Assembly (NCBI GenBank): GCA_033675265.1
Contig: JAUJYZ010001107.1
Span: forward strand, 79,501-143,500
DNA length: 64,000 nt
Reading direction: 5' to 3'
Source of the DNA: Actinostola sp. cb2023
Taxonomy: Eukaryota > Cnidaria > Anthozoa > Actiniaria > Actinostolidae
Made by a program: the position numbers and the translations under genes. Each line of letters opens with the position of its first letter. The stretch's first letter is position 1. Under the pieces are notes generated by a model. The model did no database searches. It saw nothing but the letters and a program-made list of their open reading frames with translations, and was not told where the DNA came from. Shown here in pieces: positions 12,701-24,700 of this stretch.

Positions 12701-15700
12701 AGTCTCTACCACAGGAAACCCACTCAATATATTAACCCACAGTCTCTACCACAGGAAGCCCACCCAATATATTAACCTACAGTCTCTACCACAGGAAGCA
12801 AGCCCACCCAATATAGATTTATTATACAACAGCTCCACCACAGGAAGCCCATCTAATAATTAACCTCTGCAGGCTCTACCACAGTAACCCCATCAAAAGA
12901 CGCATGCAAAATATATTTTATTTTTAGCAATAGAAGCAAAATAAGCGGAATACAAATTCGCAAAATCAAATTTCAGGGAAATTTCCTCAGGGTTAATTAC
13001 TCTAAACAGATTGGATAGAGGGAGGACTGAGGATGTGGTAGCAGTAAGAACCCTCCCTGTTTCTACTAGCCAGTCAAATATGAAGGAGTGAGTTACATAC
13101 TCTTTGTCAATGTTGATTGTTCTTCCTATGTTTCTTTTCAGGCTCTCGTAGCTATTCTTCCAATGCCTGATTCCATGGTTGTCATAGAAATATCAGGTAC
13201 TTACATACCTTGCAGAGATTCATGTAGGGAAATCTCAACAGTGTCAAATTAGGATTGCAGTTTTTTCGATGATTTTGCATGAGCGCTTCTCTGTCCTCTG
13301 ATATAAACATGGGGGGATGGGCACTCTTGTAATTGACTAGTGCATTACACAGAGTGTGATATGCTGTAGATGTGCCTATTGTCAAGTTTATCACATACTA
13401 GCTGTTATTATACTGTCTTGTCCAGGCAAACAGCTATTAAGGGCATTAGAGAATGGTGTCAGTCAGTGGCCAAAACTCGAAGGACGATTTCCCCAGGTAG
13501 GTGCCCGATCGATCAGCTTATTTTGATGTACATGTATTTCCTTAGTTGCCAAATAGCTAGGAATTTTCATTTTCATTGGTCACCTTGTGGTGGGATACCT
13601 GTGTTATCTCATACCACAGGGTACCCACTATTTCATCACTTCATATCTCTCCTAGATTTCAGGGATGAAGTTTGCATTTAACCCTGACCTTAAGCCTGGC
13701 AACAGAGTAGTAAAAGACAGCGTTGTTATTGGTACAGATGAGCTAGATTTGAACAAGGTAAAAGCTTTGGGAGGGTTAAGGTTGTCTTTACATTCTAGTT
13801 CGAACATCCAGTGGTCAATCGTGACATTCTTTTATTTTACATTTTTACAATCCAGCTTTATAAACTGTGCACTAAAAGCTATATTGCCAAAGGAAAAGAT
13901 GGTTATGATGTCTTTGCTGAATGCAAGATACTGGTAAATATACATGTATTGTATGTCAATGTCTTTATAAAACACAGTAGGGTACATCACTGATTACATG
14001 GAATCCAACCTCGTTCCCAGGATCTAACTCCTCCCAAGCTGTCAAGCATTGTAGAGGGGAGGGGAGGAGCCTGGGAACAAGGTTACAATCAATGGCATTT
14101 CAAGTACAGGCTGCCCAACTATTTCTTTTGTTGCGCTCAACTTTTTGGATGGGCTTCCTGAGATTGAGCAGCTGGATCCTTACAGAATTGCTGACGTGGT
14201 CCATATACTAGTGTAATGGCACAATTCTTGGTTTGCACATGACGTCGTCAAAACGCTAAAATCTAAAATATTCATTGTACAAAATTGTTTGTTTGATATT
14301 TTGTTTATATTCATAAGAAAAGTCTTCACAAAAAAATCTGTGTACTTTCGATGTTTGGTTTTTAATATATTGAGAGTCAATTTCTGTCACGCAACACTGT
14401 CACGTGTATTCTAAAGCCAGAGAATTAGAGAAATTTGCTTCAAATGTTACGTTTTTTACCTCGTGAATGATATGTAAGTTTGATTTTATTGATATCTCTA
14501 TTGAAAAACTGAGTTGTTTGTAATATTAACGTGATTTTGATCCTTGTTGTTATTGGCCGCCATGTTAGTGTACTACGGTTGTACACCAAGATGGCGGCCC
14601 CATACATTCACACTAAATAATGCGTACATTTGATCGTTCATATCTCGGCATTGAAAGCTTCTTATAACTCAAAATTTGGTTGAGATAACATGATTTTGAC
14701 TGCTCTTTTGGTTGTAAGACCTTTTGTTCAATTATACTCGATATAAGACCCAGAAAAGTTTACGATGACGTAAGTGCAAACCAGCAATACGCACTAGTGC
14801 CGACTACAGAGAGCTACCACAGGAAGCCCATCAAACATATGGACACTTACACAATATAACTTCAGAAGAAATTGTCGGGTTTCCTATGGTCGATGCAGAT
14901 CGACCAGTGTGCCTCACCCATGGAAGACTGATAGAAGCTTATGCTATTTTCTTTTTTGTGTATAGTTGAATGAAGAAGACGGACCCATCATTCCAACAGT
15001 TGTACAGAATCATTTTGATTCTATTAACATCTTAACAGGCGTAAAATTGTCCAAGTCAAAACACAGGCAAAGCATTGTCATGTAAGCATGTAGTTTATTT
15101 AATAATACTACTCTACGAAATGTACATTTGTATGTCTTCAAACAAACGCCAGAAATTGTATATGCGCTGTATAAATAATGTAAACACATAGCCATGCACT
15201 TGCACATTTTTCCCATGACGACAAGCAAGCATGCAAGGCAACACCAACACAGAAACAACATAACTTTCTGAATAAGATGTAAATTGTACAGGGCCATCGT
15301 CACTAGTTTATTGTGTGCATGATAAAATTGACTTTGAAATCGCAGCTCACATCGAGCGGCACAAATGTTCACGTTGGACCCAATAATGTTGGATGTTGTT
15401 AGCAAACAATTTAATATTGCACTGGCCTGCAATGTTTTATATATCCTTACCATCATTAAAGATTAATATGTTTGAAACTTTACCAGGAAACACATTGGCG
15501 ACTCAAGAGCTTCCATACTTAATGCAGAGAAGCACCATGTTAAGATAGATCCAAAGGTGAGAATCACTTTATATAATATATGCTACAATAGGAACAACAC
15601 AAATGCCACCCAAGATCAGTGCCATCCGTTAGCCTGCCAAGCACGGAAATTGGCACCAATCATGAAGCAAATCTACAAGAGTAACTTATATAGGTAGCTT

Positions 15701-18700
15701 CAGCAAGGATGATGTAACATGAAGAAGATAGTGTGATTTGCATGCACGGGTGCATCATCCTGTGATGTTGGTTGGTGATGCAACAATGGAGACTGTATGA
15801 TTTCAGGTGCCACCGTCAGGTGCCACCATGTGGTAACATGCATGCATCATCATAATAATCATCATCATCATCTGCAATGTTGGTATTGTCAACAGGATCC
15901 AATGTGACAAAATGACAAATGACATCCTCGAATTGTTGTCACTCTGTCTTTCAGAGTGCTTTCTTCACTGACATTGCTTCCTTGAATCTGTAGCATCTCA
16001 TACTAATGCCGCAGTGTATCTTTTGCAGGTCGAAGGCAGAATAATAAACATTAAAGATTTGGTAAGAAGTAAAGATTTTCCTAAACATACACCCCCACCT
16101 TATCATCATCACAAAATTTTGTATAGTGCACTATCATACTCCAACATTGATGAATTCTGTGTGCGTTTTAGAAATATTCTGAGCCACAAGAGACTAAAGA
16201 TGCCTGTGAAAAGCCAGAGAAAGGTCATGCAAACGATGTTGCAGAAGATGAGGAGGAAGAAGTGACACAAATCATTTCAGGCCAAGTCGTCAGAAGTGAT
16301 GAAGAAGCACAAGAAGTATGCATGGAAACTAACACTGCAACTAATGCAAAGGTATAGTGATGATGGTGGTGGTGGATGATGTGGTGGTGGTTGGATGATG
16401 GTGGTGGTGGTTGGATGATGGTGGTGGTGGATGATGTGGTGGTGGTTGGATGATGGTGGTGGTGGATGATGTGGTGGTGGTTGGATGATGGTGGTGGTGG
16501 ATGATGTGGTGGTGGTTGGATGATGATGGTGGTGGTTGGATGATGATGGTGGTGGTTGGATGATGGTGGTGGTGGATGATGTGGTGGTGGTTGGATGATG
16601 ATGGTGGTGGTGGATGATGTGGTGGTGGTTGGATGATGATGGTGGTGGTGGATGTGGTGTGGTGGTGATGTTGGATGTGGTGGTGGTGGTTGGATGATGG
16701 TGGTGGTGGTGGTGGATGATGTGGTAGTGGTGGATGATGGTGGTGGTGGATGATGTGGTGGTGGTTGGATGATGATGGTGGTGGTTGGATGATGGTGGTG
16801 GTGGATGATGTGGTAGTGGTGGTGGATGATGATGGTGGTGGTGGTGGATAATGATGATGGTAGTGGATGATGTGGTAGTGGTGGATGATGGTGGTGGTGG
16901 ATGATGATGGATGTTGATGGTGGTGGTGGTTGATGATGATGGTGGTGGTTGGATGATGGTGGTGGTGGTGGTGGTGGATGATGTGGTGGTGGTTGGATGA
17001 TGATGGTGGTGGTTGGATGATGATGGTGGTGGTTGGATGATGGTGGTGGTGGATGATGTGGTAGTGGTGGATGATGGTGGTGGTGGATGATGTGGTGGTG
17101 GTTGGATGATGATGGTGGTGGTGGATGATGTGGTGGTGGTTGGATGATGTTGGTGGTGGTGGATGATGTGGTGGTGGTTGGATGATGGTGGTGGTGGTTG
17201 GATGATGGTGGTGGTGGTGGTGGATGATGGTAGTGGTGGTGGTGGTGGTGGATGATGTGGTGGTGGTGGTTGGATGATGATGGTGGTGGTTGGATGATGG
17301 TGGTGGTGGATGGATGTGGTAGTGGTGGATGATGATGGTGGTGGTGGTGGATAATGATGATGGTAGTGGATGATGTGGTAGTGGTGGATGATGGTGGTGG
17401 TGGATGATGATGGATGTTGATGTTGATGGTTGATGATGATGGTGGTGGTGGGTGATGGTGGATGATGATGATGAGAGGGCATTGTGTTACAATTGAAAAT
17501 GTGACAATAGTTGAATTGGTGGATGATGGTGATGGTGGTGGATGATGGTGGTGGTGGTGGTGGATAATGATGATGGTAGTGGATGATGGTGGTGGTGGTG
17601 GATGATGATGGTGGTAGTGGATAATGATGATGGTGGTGGTGGATGATGATGATGGAGGTGGATGTTGGTGGTGGATGATGGTGGATGTTGATGGTGCTGG
17701 TGGATGATGATGGTGGTGGTAGGTGATGGTGGATTATGATGATGAGAGGGCATTGTGTTACAATTGAAAATGTGACAATAGTTTAAGTAGTTCAGGAAAA
17801 TTATTTGTAATCTCAAATTTTCTTTGTACATACATTATACTTGAACAATGTAGTCAAGACAGCCACCATCAAAAATATCATTGACATGTTTCTTGTATTT
17901 CCAAGGAAATAAAACCAGATTTAGCAACAGAAGATGACTACTGGGACTTATGGGAGGCTGTCAAAGTAGATGACATCGATACAGTAAGTAGATTAAAGTA
18001 CAAAACAAAGGGCATTTCTGTAGCAGCTACAAACATACTGTATGCAGTAGGAATAATGGCAGGTCAGTGACAAGATGTACTCTTGTCGATAATATTAATT
18101 ACATGAATTTTGACTGAGATTTGGTAAATGGAAGGTGGAATTAGTGGTGGTGATACCACTATCTGAAAAATTTCAGCGATTTGATTGGTTGAGAGCAGTG
18201 GTATTTCAGCGTAATTTGAAATACCACATGTGAAAATTACAGTTTCCATGGTAACCACCCTTCTGCCTCATGGAAACAAAATGGCGGATGAAACCAAAGG
18301 TTGTTTTCAGTGCTAAAAGACAAAAAAATGAACCATAAACAAGTCCCAAAAACACCAGAAGCCAAAAGTACATACACATGGATAAATTCTTAGCATTTCA
18401 AGAAGCTTTTCTTTGGATGACTCTGCAGAAGGCAGCGGAAAACGATCAATTTATGATTGACGATTGAGTGATGTGTTTTTAGCCATTGTCAAAATCAAAG
18501 AAAGATCACTACAAAAGGTAATAAATGAAGCCTAGATCACTTTTTACTTTGTGTTTTCATTCTTTGTCTGACTTCGAAAAACGATCGTTATAAGAACACA
18601 GATTTGCTATGTTTTTTTCATAGCTGACTGCTGTGTTGTGTTAGTTCAGTCGAGCGTGTACTGTTGCTTGCAAACCTATTTTTCAGAGTGGTATAAACAA

Positions 18701-21700
18701 ATAATAACATGAATTTTGACTGAGATTTGGTAAATGGAAGGTGGAATTAGTGGTGGAAATTATAAATTAGATAGATATTTAGATAGATAAGCAAACAAGC
18801 AATAAAGACAAGAATCAAGCAAAGAAATTGTATTCAAAGGTTACTTTGATAGTTTATTGTTATATTTTCTATAATAATTGAGAATAATTCTATTTATTAT
18901 ACTACTATTACGTAATTTTACCTTATAAGGTCAAGAGAACTCGAAAAATATGGAGCCGTATTACCATAGTTCGAAAGCCGTATTACCATAGTTCTAAAAC
19001 CGGTTTCACTGCAAAGTTTTGAACATTTTGTGATGTCAAATCCATTGTCAATAAGAGTACTGACAATGGAAAACCGCTTGCGATTTCTTTTTTAAAACAA
19101 CAAAGTCAAAAAATCATCCAAAAGCAAGGATAAAGTTTGAAAGAAAAACCTTTCAAGCGTGCGCTGTTGTCGTGCGCGAGCGATTCGTCATTCTCTGTGT
19201 GTCTGTTATTGTAAAAGAGCGCGCGGACCTTGGTGTTTGAAATAATTATTAGATAAATTTACTCAAAAACGGCATTATGTTTTCGTTCAAAGTAGTATAA
19301 TAAATAGGTGTTGGGGTTTTTCCCGTAATACGGGCTGATATTTTACTCGTTACTCGCATTTTTCCTCGTCCCTTCGAAGTGTCCGAAAAATACATTCGAG
19401 GTGTCGTAAAATATCAGCCCGTAATACGGGAAAAACCCCAAATAAGATCTGAAAACTTCCCTGTAAATAATAATACCGGTAATACTGCAATAGCGAGGTG
19501 TCTGTAATAGTGAGGTGTCTGTAATAGCGAGGTGTCTGTAATAGTGAGGTGTCTATAATAGCGAGGTGTCTGCAATAGTGAGGTGTCTGTAATAACGAGG
19601 TGTCTGTAATAGTGAGGTGTCTGTAATAGCAGTGTCTGTAATAGTGAGGTGTCTGTAATAGTGAGGTGTCTGTAATAGCGAGGTGTCTGTAATAGTGAGG
19701 TGTCTGTAATAGCGAGGTGTCTGCAATAGTGAGGTGTCTGTAATAGCGAGGTGTCTGCAATAGTGAGGTGTCTGCAATAGCGAGGTGTCTGTAATAGCGA
19801 GGTGTCTGCAATAGTGAGGTGTCTGTAATAGCGAGGTGTCTGTAATAGCGAGGTGTCTGTAATAGTGAGGTGTCTGTAATAGCAGTGTCTGTAATAGTAG
19901 TGTCTGTAATAGTGAAGTGTCTGTAATAATAATAGTAATAGCAGTGTCTGTAATAGTGAGGTGTCTGTAATAGCGAGTTGTCTGTAATAGTGAGGTGTCT
20001 ATAATAGCGAGGTGTCTGCAATAGTGAGGTGTCTGTAATAACGAGGTGTCTGTAATAGTGAGGTGTCTGTAATAGCAGTGTCTGTAATAGTGAGGTGTCT
20101 GTAATAGTGAAGTGTCTGTAATAATAATAGTAATAGCAGTGTCTGTAATAATAATAGTAATAGCAGTGTCTGTAATAGTGAGGTGTCTGTAATAGCGAGG
20201 TGTCTGTAATAGTGAGGTGTCTGTAATAGTGAGGTGTCTGTAATAATAATAGCGAGCAGTGTCTGTAATAATGAGGTGTCTGTAATAGTAGTGTCTGTAA
20301 TAGCGAGGTGTCTGTAATAGCGAAGTGTCTGTAATAGTGAGGTGTCTGTAATAGTGAAGTGTCTGTAATAATAATAGTAATAGCAGTGTCTGTAATAGCA
20401 GTGTCTGTAATAGTGAGGTGTCTGTAATAGTGAGGTGTCTGTAATAGTGAGGTGTCTGTAATAATAATAGTAATAGCAGTGTCTGTAATAATAATAGTAA
20501 TAGCAGTGTCTAATAGTGAGGTGTCTGTAATAGCGAGGTGTCTGTAATAGTGAGGTGTCTGTAATAGCGAGGTGTCTGTAATAGCGAGGTGTCTGTAATA
20601 GCGAAGTGTCTGTAATAGTGAGGTGTCTGTAATAACGAGGTGTCTGTAATAGTGAGGTGTCTGTAATAGCAGTGTCTGTAATAGCGAGGTGTCTGTAATA
20701 GTGAGGTGTCTGTAATAGCAGTGTCTGTAATAGCGAGGTGTCTGTAATAGCAAGGTGTCTGCAATAGCAAGGTGTCTGTAATAGCAAAGTGTCTGCAATA
20801 GCAAGGTGTATGTAATAGCAAGAGCAAGGTGTCTGCAATAGCATGGTGTCTGTAATAGCATGGTGTCTGTAATAGCAAGGTGTCTGCAATAGCAAGGGGG
20901 TGTCTGTAATAGTGGGGTGTCTGCAATAGTGAGGTGTCTGCAAGGCGAGAGTTGACTGTAATGAGACATTCTGCATCCTGGATATCAAGAGGTACATGTA
21001 CATGTACAATGTATTTACACCAGGAGCACTGCAATACATTTTTACCTCTAGCACCCAGGCCCTGGTTGCACGAAAGGTGGTTAGTGCTATGTACCAGATA
21101 AGTCTGATCCTATTCGCCGGATAAAAATGATGCAGTTATCCAATAAATATTATCCGTTGGATAGCGCTACAGCTCCTTTCGTGCAACTGGGGCCAGGCTA
21201 ACAGTTACACTGACCAAGAAATGAAACATTCTACCCCTACAGCTGTCTATTGATTGCATTTTGTAAAAGGTTCTGTGATCTTTGAGTAGTGTCCTACCAA
21301 GGAACAATCCCTTTCACACCTAACATTCCTTTCTTAGCTGTTTCATTAATTCTCGCAAGAGACTTCATCAACCCGGACACAGATTCTTGAGGGGTGTAGG
21401 TCCCCTTTGACCCGCCCATATCTGTTTGCACCCATCCAGGATCCAAGGCCGCCACAGCAATCCCGTCACTCTCCAAATCCACTTGCATTGGCTTTATCAG
21501 TGCAGTCAGTGCTCCTTTACTGGCCGTGTAGGGATAGGGCACCCTTTTCTGACGATGTAGACTCGATACATAACCAGTTGATATACAAGCTATGGCTGCC
21601 TTAGGCGAGCTTGGGTCTTCTGGGTCCTTGGCGGCTGTCTTTAGTAGTGGCAACAACGCCTGTATTATCATTATAGGGGATATTGTGTTGGTCGTGAAGA

Positions 21701-24700
21701 GTCGGGTCATTTCTTCGGGCGTAATTTCTCCAATTACTTGCCGATTCATAATTCCAGCGTTGTTCACCACGAAATTCAAGCCTCTACCTTGTAGTTTCTT
21801 GCTTACTTCAGAAGCAACGAGTTTTATTCGTTCGTAATCATCGACGTCAAGCTCCAGCAGCTCAAGGTTGCCATTCTCCGAGGCGAGTTTCTTGAGTTCG
21901 TTCGCGCTCTCGGATTCCAAGGATCTGCAAGTTGCAAACAAAACTTCGGGCGGTTTTGGGAGGCTGAGAAACTGCTTGACAAACTCCAAGCCAAGACCAC
22001 GATTACAGCCTGTAATAAACACACTTCTGCAGCTTGGAAGAGTCATAGTTTTTGAATGTTCGATCAAGAAACCAACAAGTGTCACGTGACATTGTTGGCA
22101 CAGGAAGACCGGTCGATAATACTCGCCACAGGAAACCCAACGTGATTTTTTTTCGTCACTTGAATTCGTTTACTGTACAGTTTATTTTTCTTTCTCCAAA
22201 TTTATTTTTGCGTTTGTCTCTATTTTATTTTGTCATTTGTGCAGGGGTATTTCTCCTGCAGGTGGGGAGGGGTAAGCATCGAATGTACTACGTCTGTGAG
22301 GGGAGGGGAGGGACGGAAGTAAACTAAACAAACATTACAAGTTTGGATTTTTTTCTTTAGGTAAAAAATTTACAAGAAGAGAAGAACATTCGCTTAACAA
22401 GATTACAAGACAACAAAAGCATCCTGCATCTTGCAGCCGAACGGAATGCTACCAAGGTAATCATTGTACACCAGGGGAGTAGGCAGGGGGTCCCAGGGTG
22501 CCTGAGTCCCCTCTTCCTCTAGGTCTACTCTTTAAATTTATTTGGGGAGGGGGACATGGTTGTGAACGATATGGAATCTGAACCCCCCCCCCCCCCCCCC
22601 CCCCCCAATGGAAAATCCTGGTTACACCCCTGTATACAATGCAACATTGCATGGATGCAGTATTTATTGCACCGTCAGCGTCCACCATTACACATCACAT
22701 CGATCATCATTTTCTCTTGATCACATGTATTATGTTGCTTGCAAGAAGGTTTGCATTGCGGGCAATCCTCTTCTTTACTCTTTGCAGGCATGCTTAGAGG
22801 GATGGGTTTTCTAGGACCGCCCCCTAAGGACACTTGCAAACGAGACTATTTCTTTAATGCATTTGTTTGTTTGCCGTCAGGTTGTGGAATATTTATTGTT
22901 ACAGGGACAGGTGAATCCTAACTCACTCGATGAGATCCTACAGGTTGGTATTAAACCGCATACTTCATATCTATTAGAAGACTGATCCATCGGATAAGAC
23001 TACATTCTGTATACAATCGCATATTTGTTGTTTGCTCATAACATGACGTGCTCTGTCATCAGTCACTTGTTTGTCTTGTGATCGGTGTGCAGTCTATAAA
23101 TGCACCACCCGTAGTTTCCCAGAATGCTTTAGGATTCCATGTGTGCACGAGTGAAGTCAATGGACAAACATATTTAATATATGATATTTTTGGAAAACAT
23201 ATCTACTGCCAGTAATCAAGTAACGGAAAAACTAACTGTACAAACTACCAATACCTGATATTGAAGTTACACTCCAATTACTCTGAACAAAGGTTTCAAG
23301 TCGAGTCAAGTTTTTGTAATGACCTGATAGCCTCGACTTGAAACCATTGTTCGGAGTCATTGGAGTGTAACTTCAATATCAGCTATTGAATCTGACGAGT
23401 CTCTGCTGATGCCGTAGACAGTGAAAGCTAAGACTCAACAACTCCATTTACTGTTTTTGTTATGTAAAGGGTGTACCGTTGCATGGCGCAGCAGAGCATG
23501 ACAGCGTTGATGCAGCAAGAACATTACTTGACCATGCAGCTGAGGTGAGTTGAGCGAAGAGAATTCTTGACAAAATGTGATGCACCATCTCCTCCCCAGA
23601 TAACTTCTTGGAGATCACGAGGCTTGTGTGAGAATGAGTGTTCAGTCCAAAGCTATTGAAGGAATAGAAAATGAGCGAGCATGCGTGCAGTTATAGAGCA
23701 CGCAGGGACTGAACAGAACATGAGGGAAGTGTTAGGAGAAGCATGACCTATACATTGTAGCAGAGTTCTTCTCAACACTTCTAGAGTGTTCTGACCAGTC
23801 CCCAAGTGCTCTATAGCTGCACACAGCAAACATTTATGTATATCTGCGCGCGCGTGCTGTGTGCTCTCATAAAGCACGCGGAATACGCACCCTTTGGCCA
23901 ATCAGAGCGCTCGTAATATCATAGTTATTTTATAATGTTCTGAAGCCGTACTCCTCCTTCTAGATACTAGTATTTCTCTCAGGTCTATACGCAAGTTAGC
24001 CTCCCCCGCAGGCATTTTTAGGGGCCGTCACGCCTGTGGGTGGGAATGTGTGACGGCCCCTAAAAATGCCTACTGGGTAGGCTATACACAAGTGAGCTTA
24101 TAATAACGTGTACAATTGATCTATACTTTCGTGCAGATAAACCAACAGGATTTGATTGGAAACACAGCGTTACATATCGCTTGCATGCATGGCAAGGTAA
24201 GTGGTAAATGCTAATGCATGACGACAATGACAAGAGTTCATATGGTATATGGTGTAATTACAAGGCTTTGCTTCTTTCTATTCCATGACAACAACGTAAT
24301 TGCAGAGGAGAAACATTGCGCGCAATATTACTGGTAATATGATTGCATTGTGTGTCCATGCATCTCTGCAGTTGTTGTAACCAAGTTTATTGAAGTACAG
24401 CGTGATCCTACTTCTACAACATTGCCCGCAATATTACTGGCAAACTGATTGCAGCGTGTGTCCACCTCTGCAATTGTTGTAACCAAGTTTATTGAAGTAC
24501 AATGTGATCCTACTTCTACAACATTGCGCGCAATATTACTGGCAATATGATTACAGCGTGTGTCCACCTCTGCAATTGTTGTAACCAAGTTTATTGAAGT
24601 ACAATGTGATCCTACTTCTGCAACATTGCGCGCAATATTACTGGCAATATGATTACAGCGTATGTCCACCTCTGCAGTTGTTGTTTATTGAAGTACAGTG

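Noticed and set aside
11848..12895. CRISPR-like array: conserved 14-mers with variable spacers.
   Set aside because: The spacers are themselves a few recurring AT-rich variants, not unique; the context is an intron of an animal gene and no cas genes are present.
16277..17482. 401-codon open frame on the minus strand (His/Pro/Ser/Thr repeats).
   Set aside because: It is the complement of the GATGGTGGTG minisatellite inside intron 14; there is no unique sequence with coding character.
19350..20969. 539-codon and related overlapping open frames on the minus strand.
   Set aside because: They arise from a stop-free 17-bp minisatellite read in rotating frames, inside an intron.
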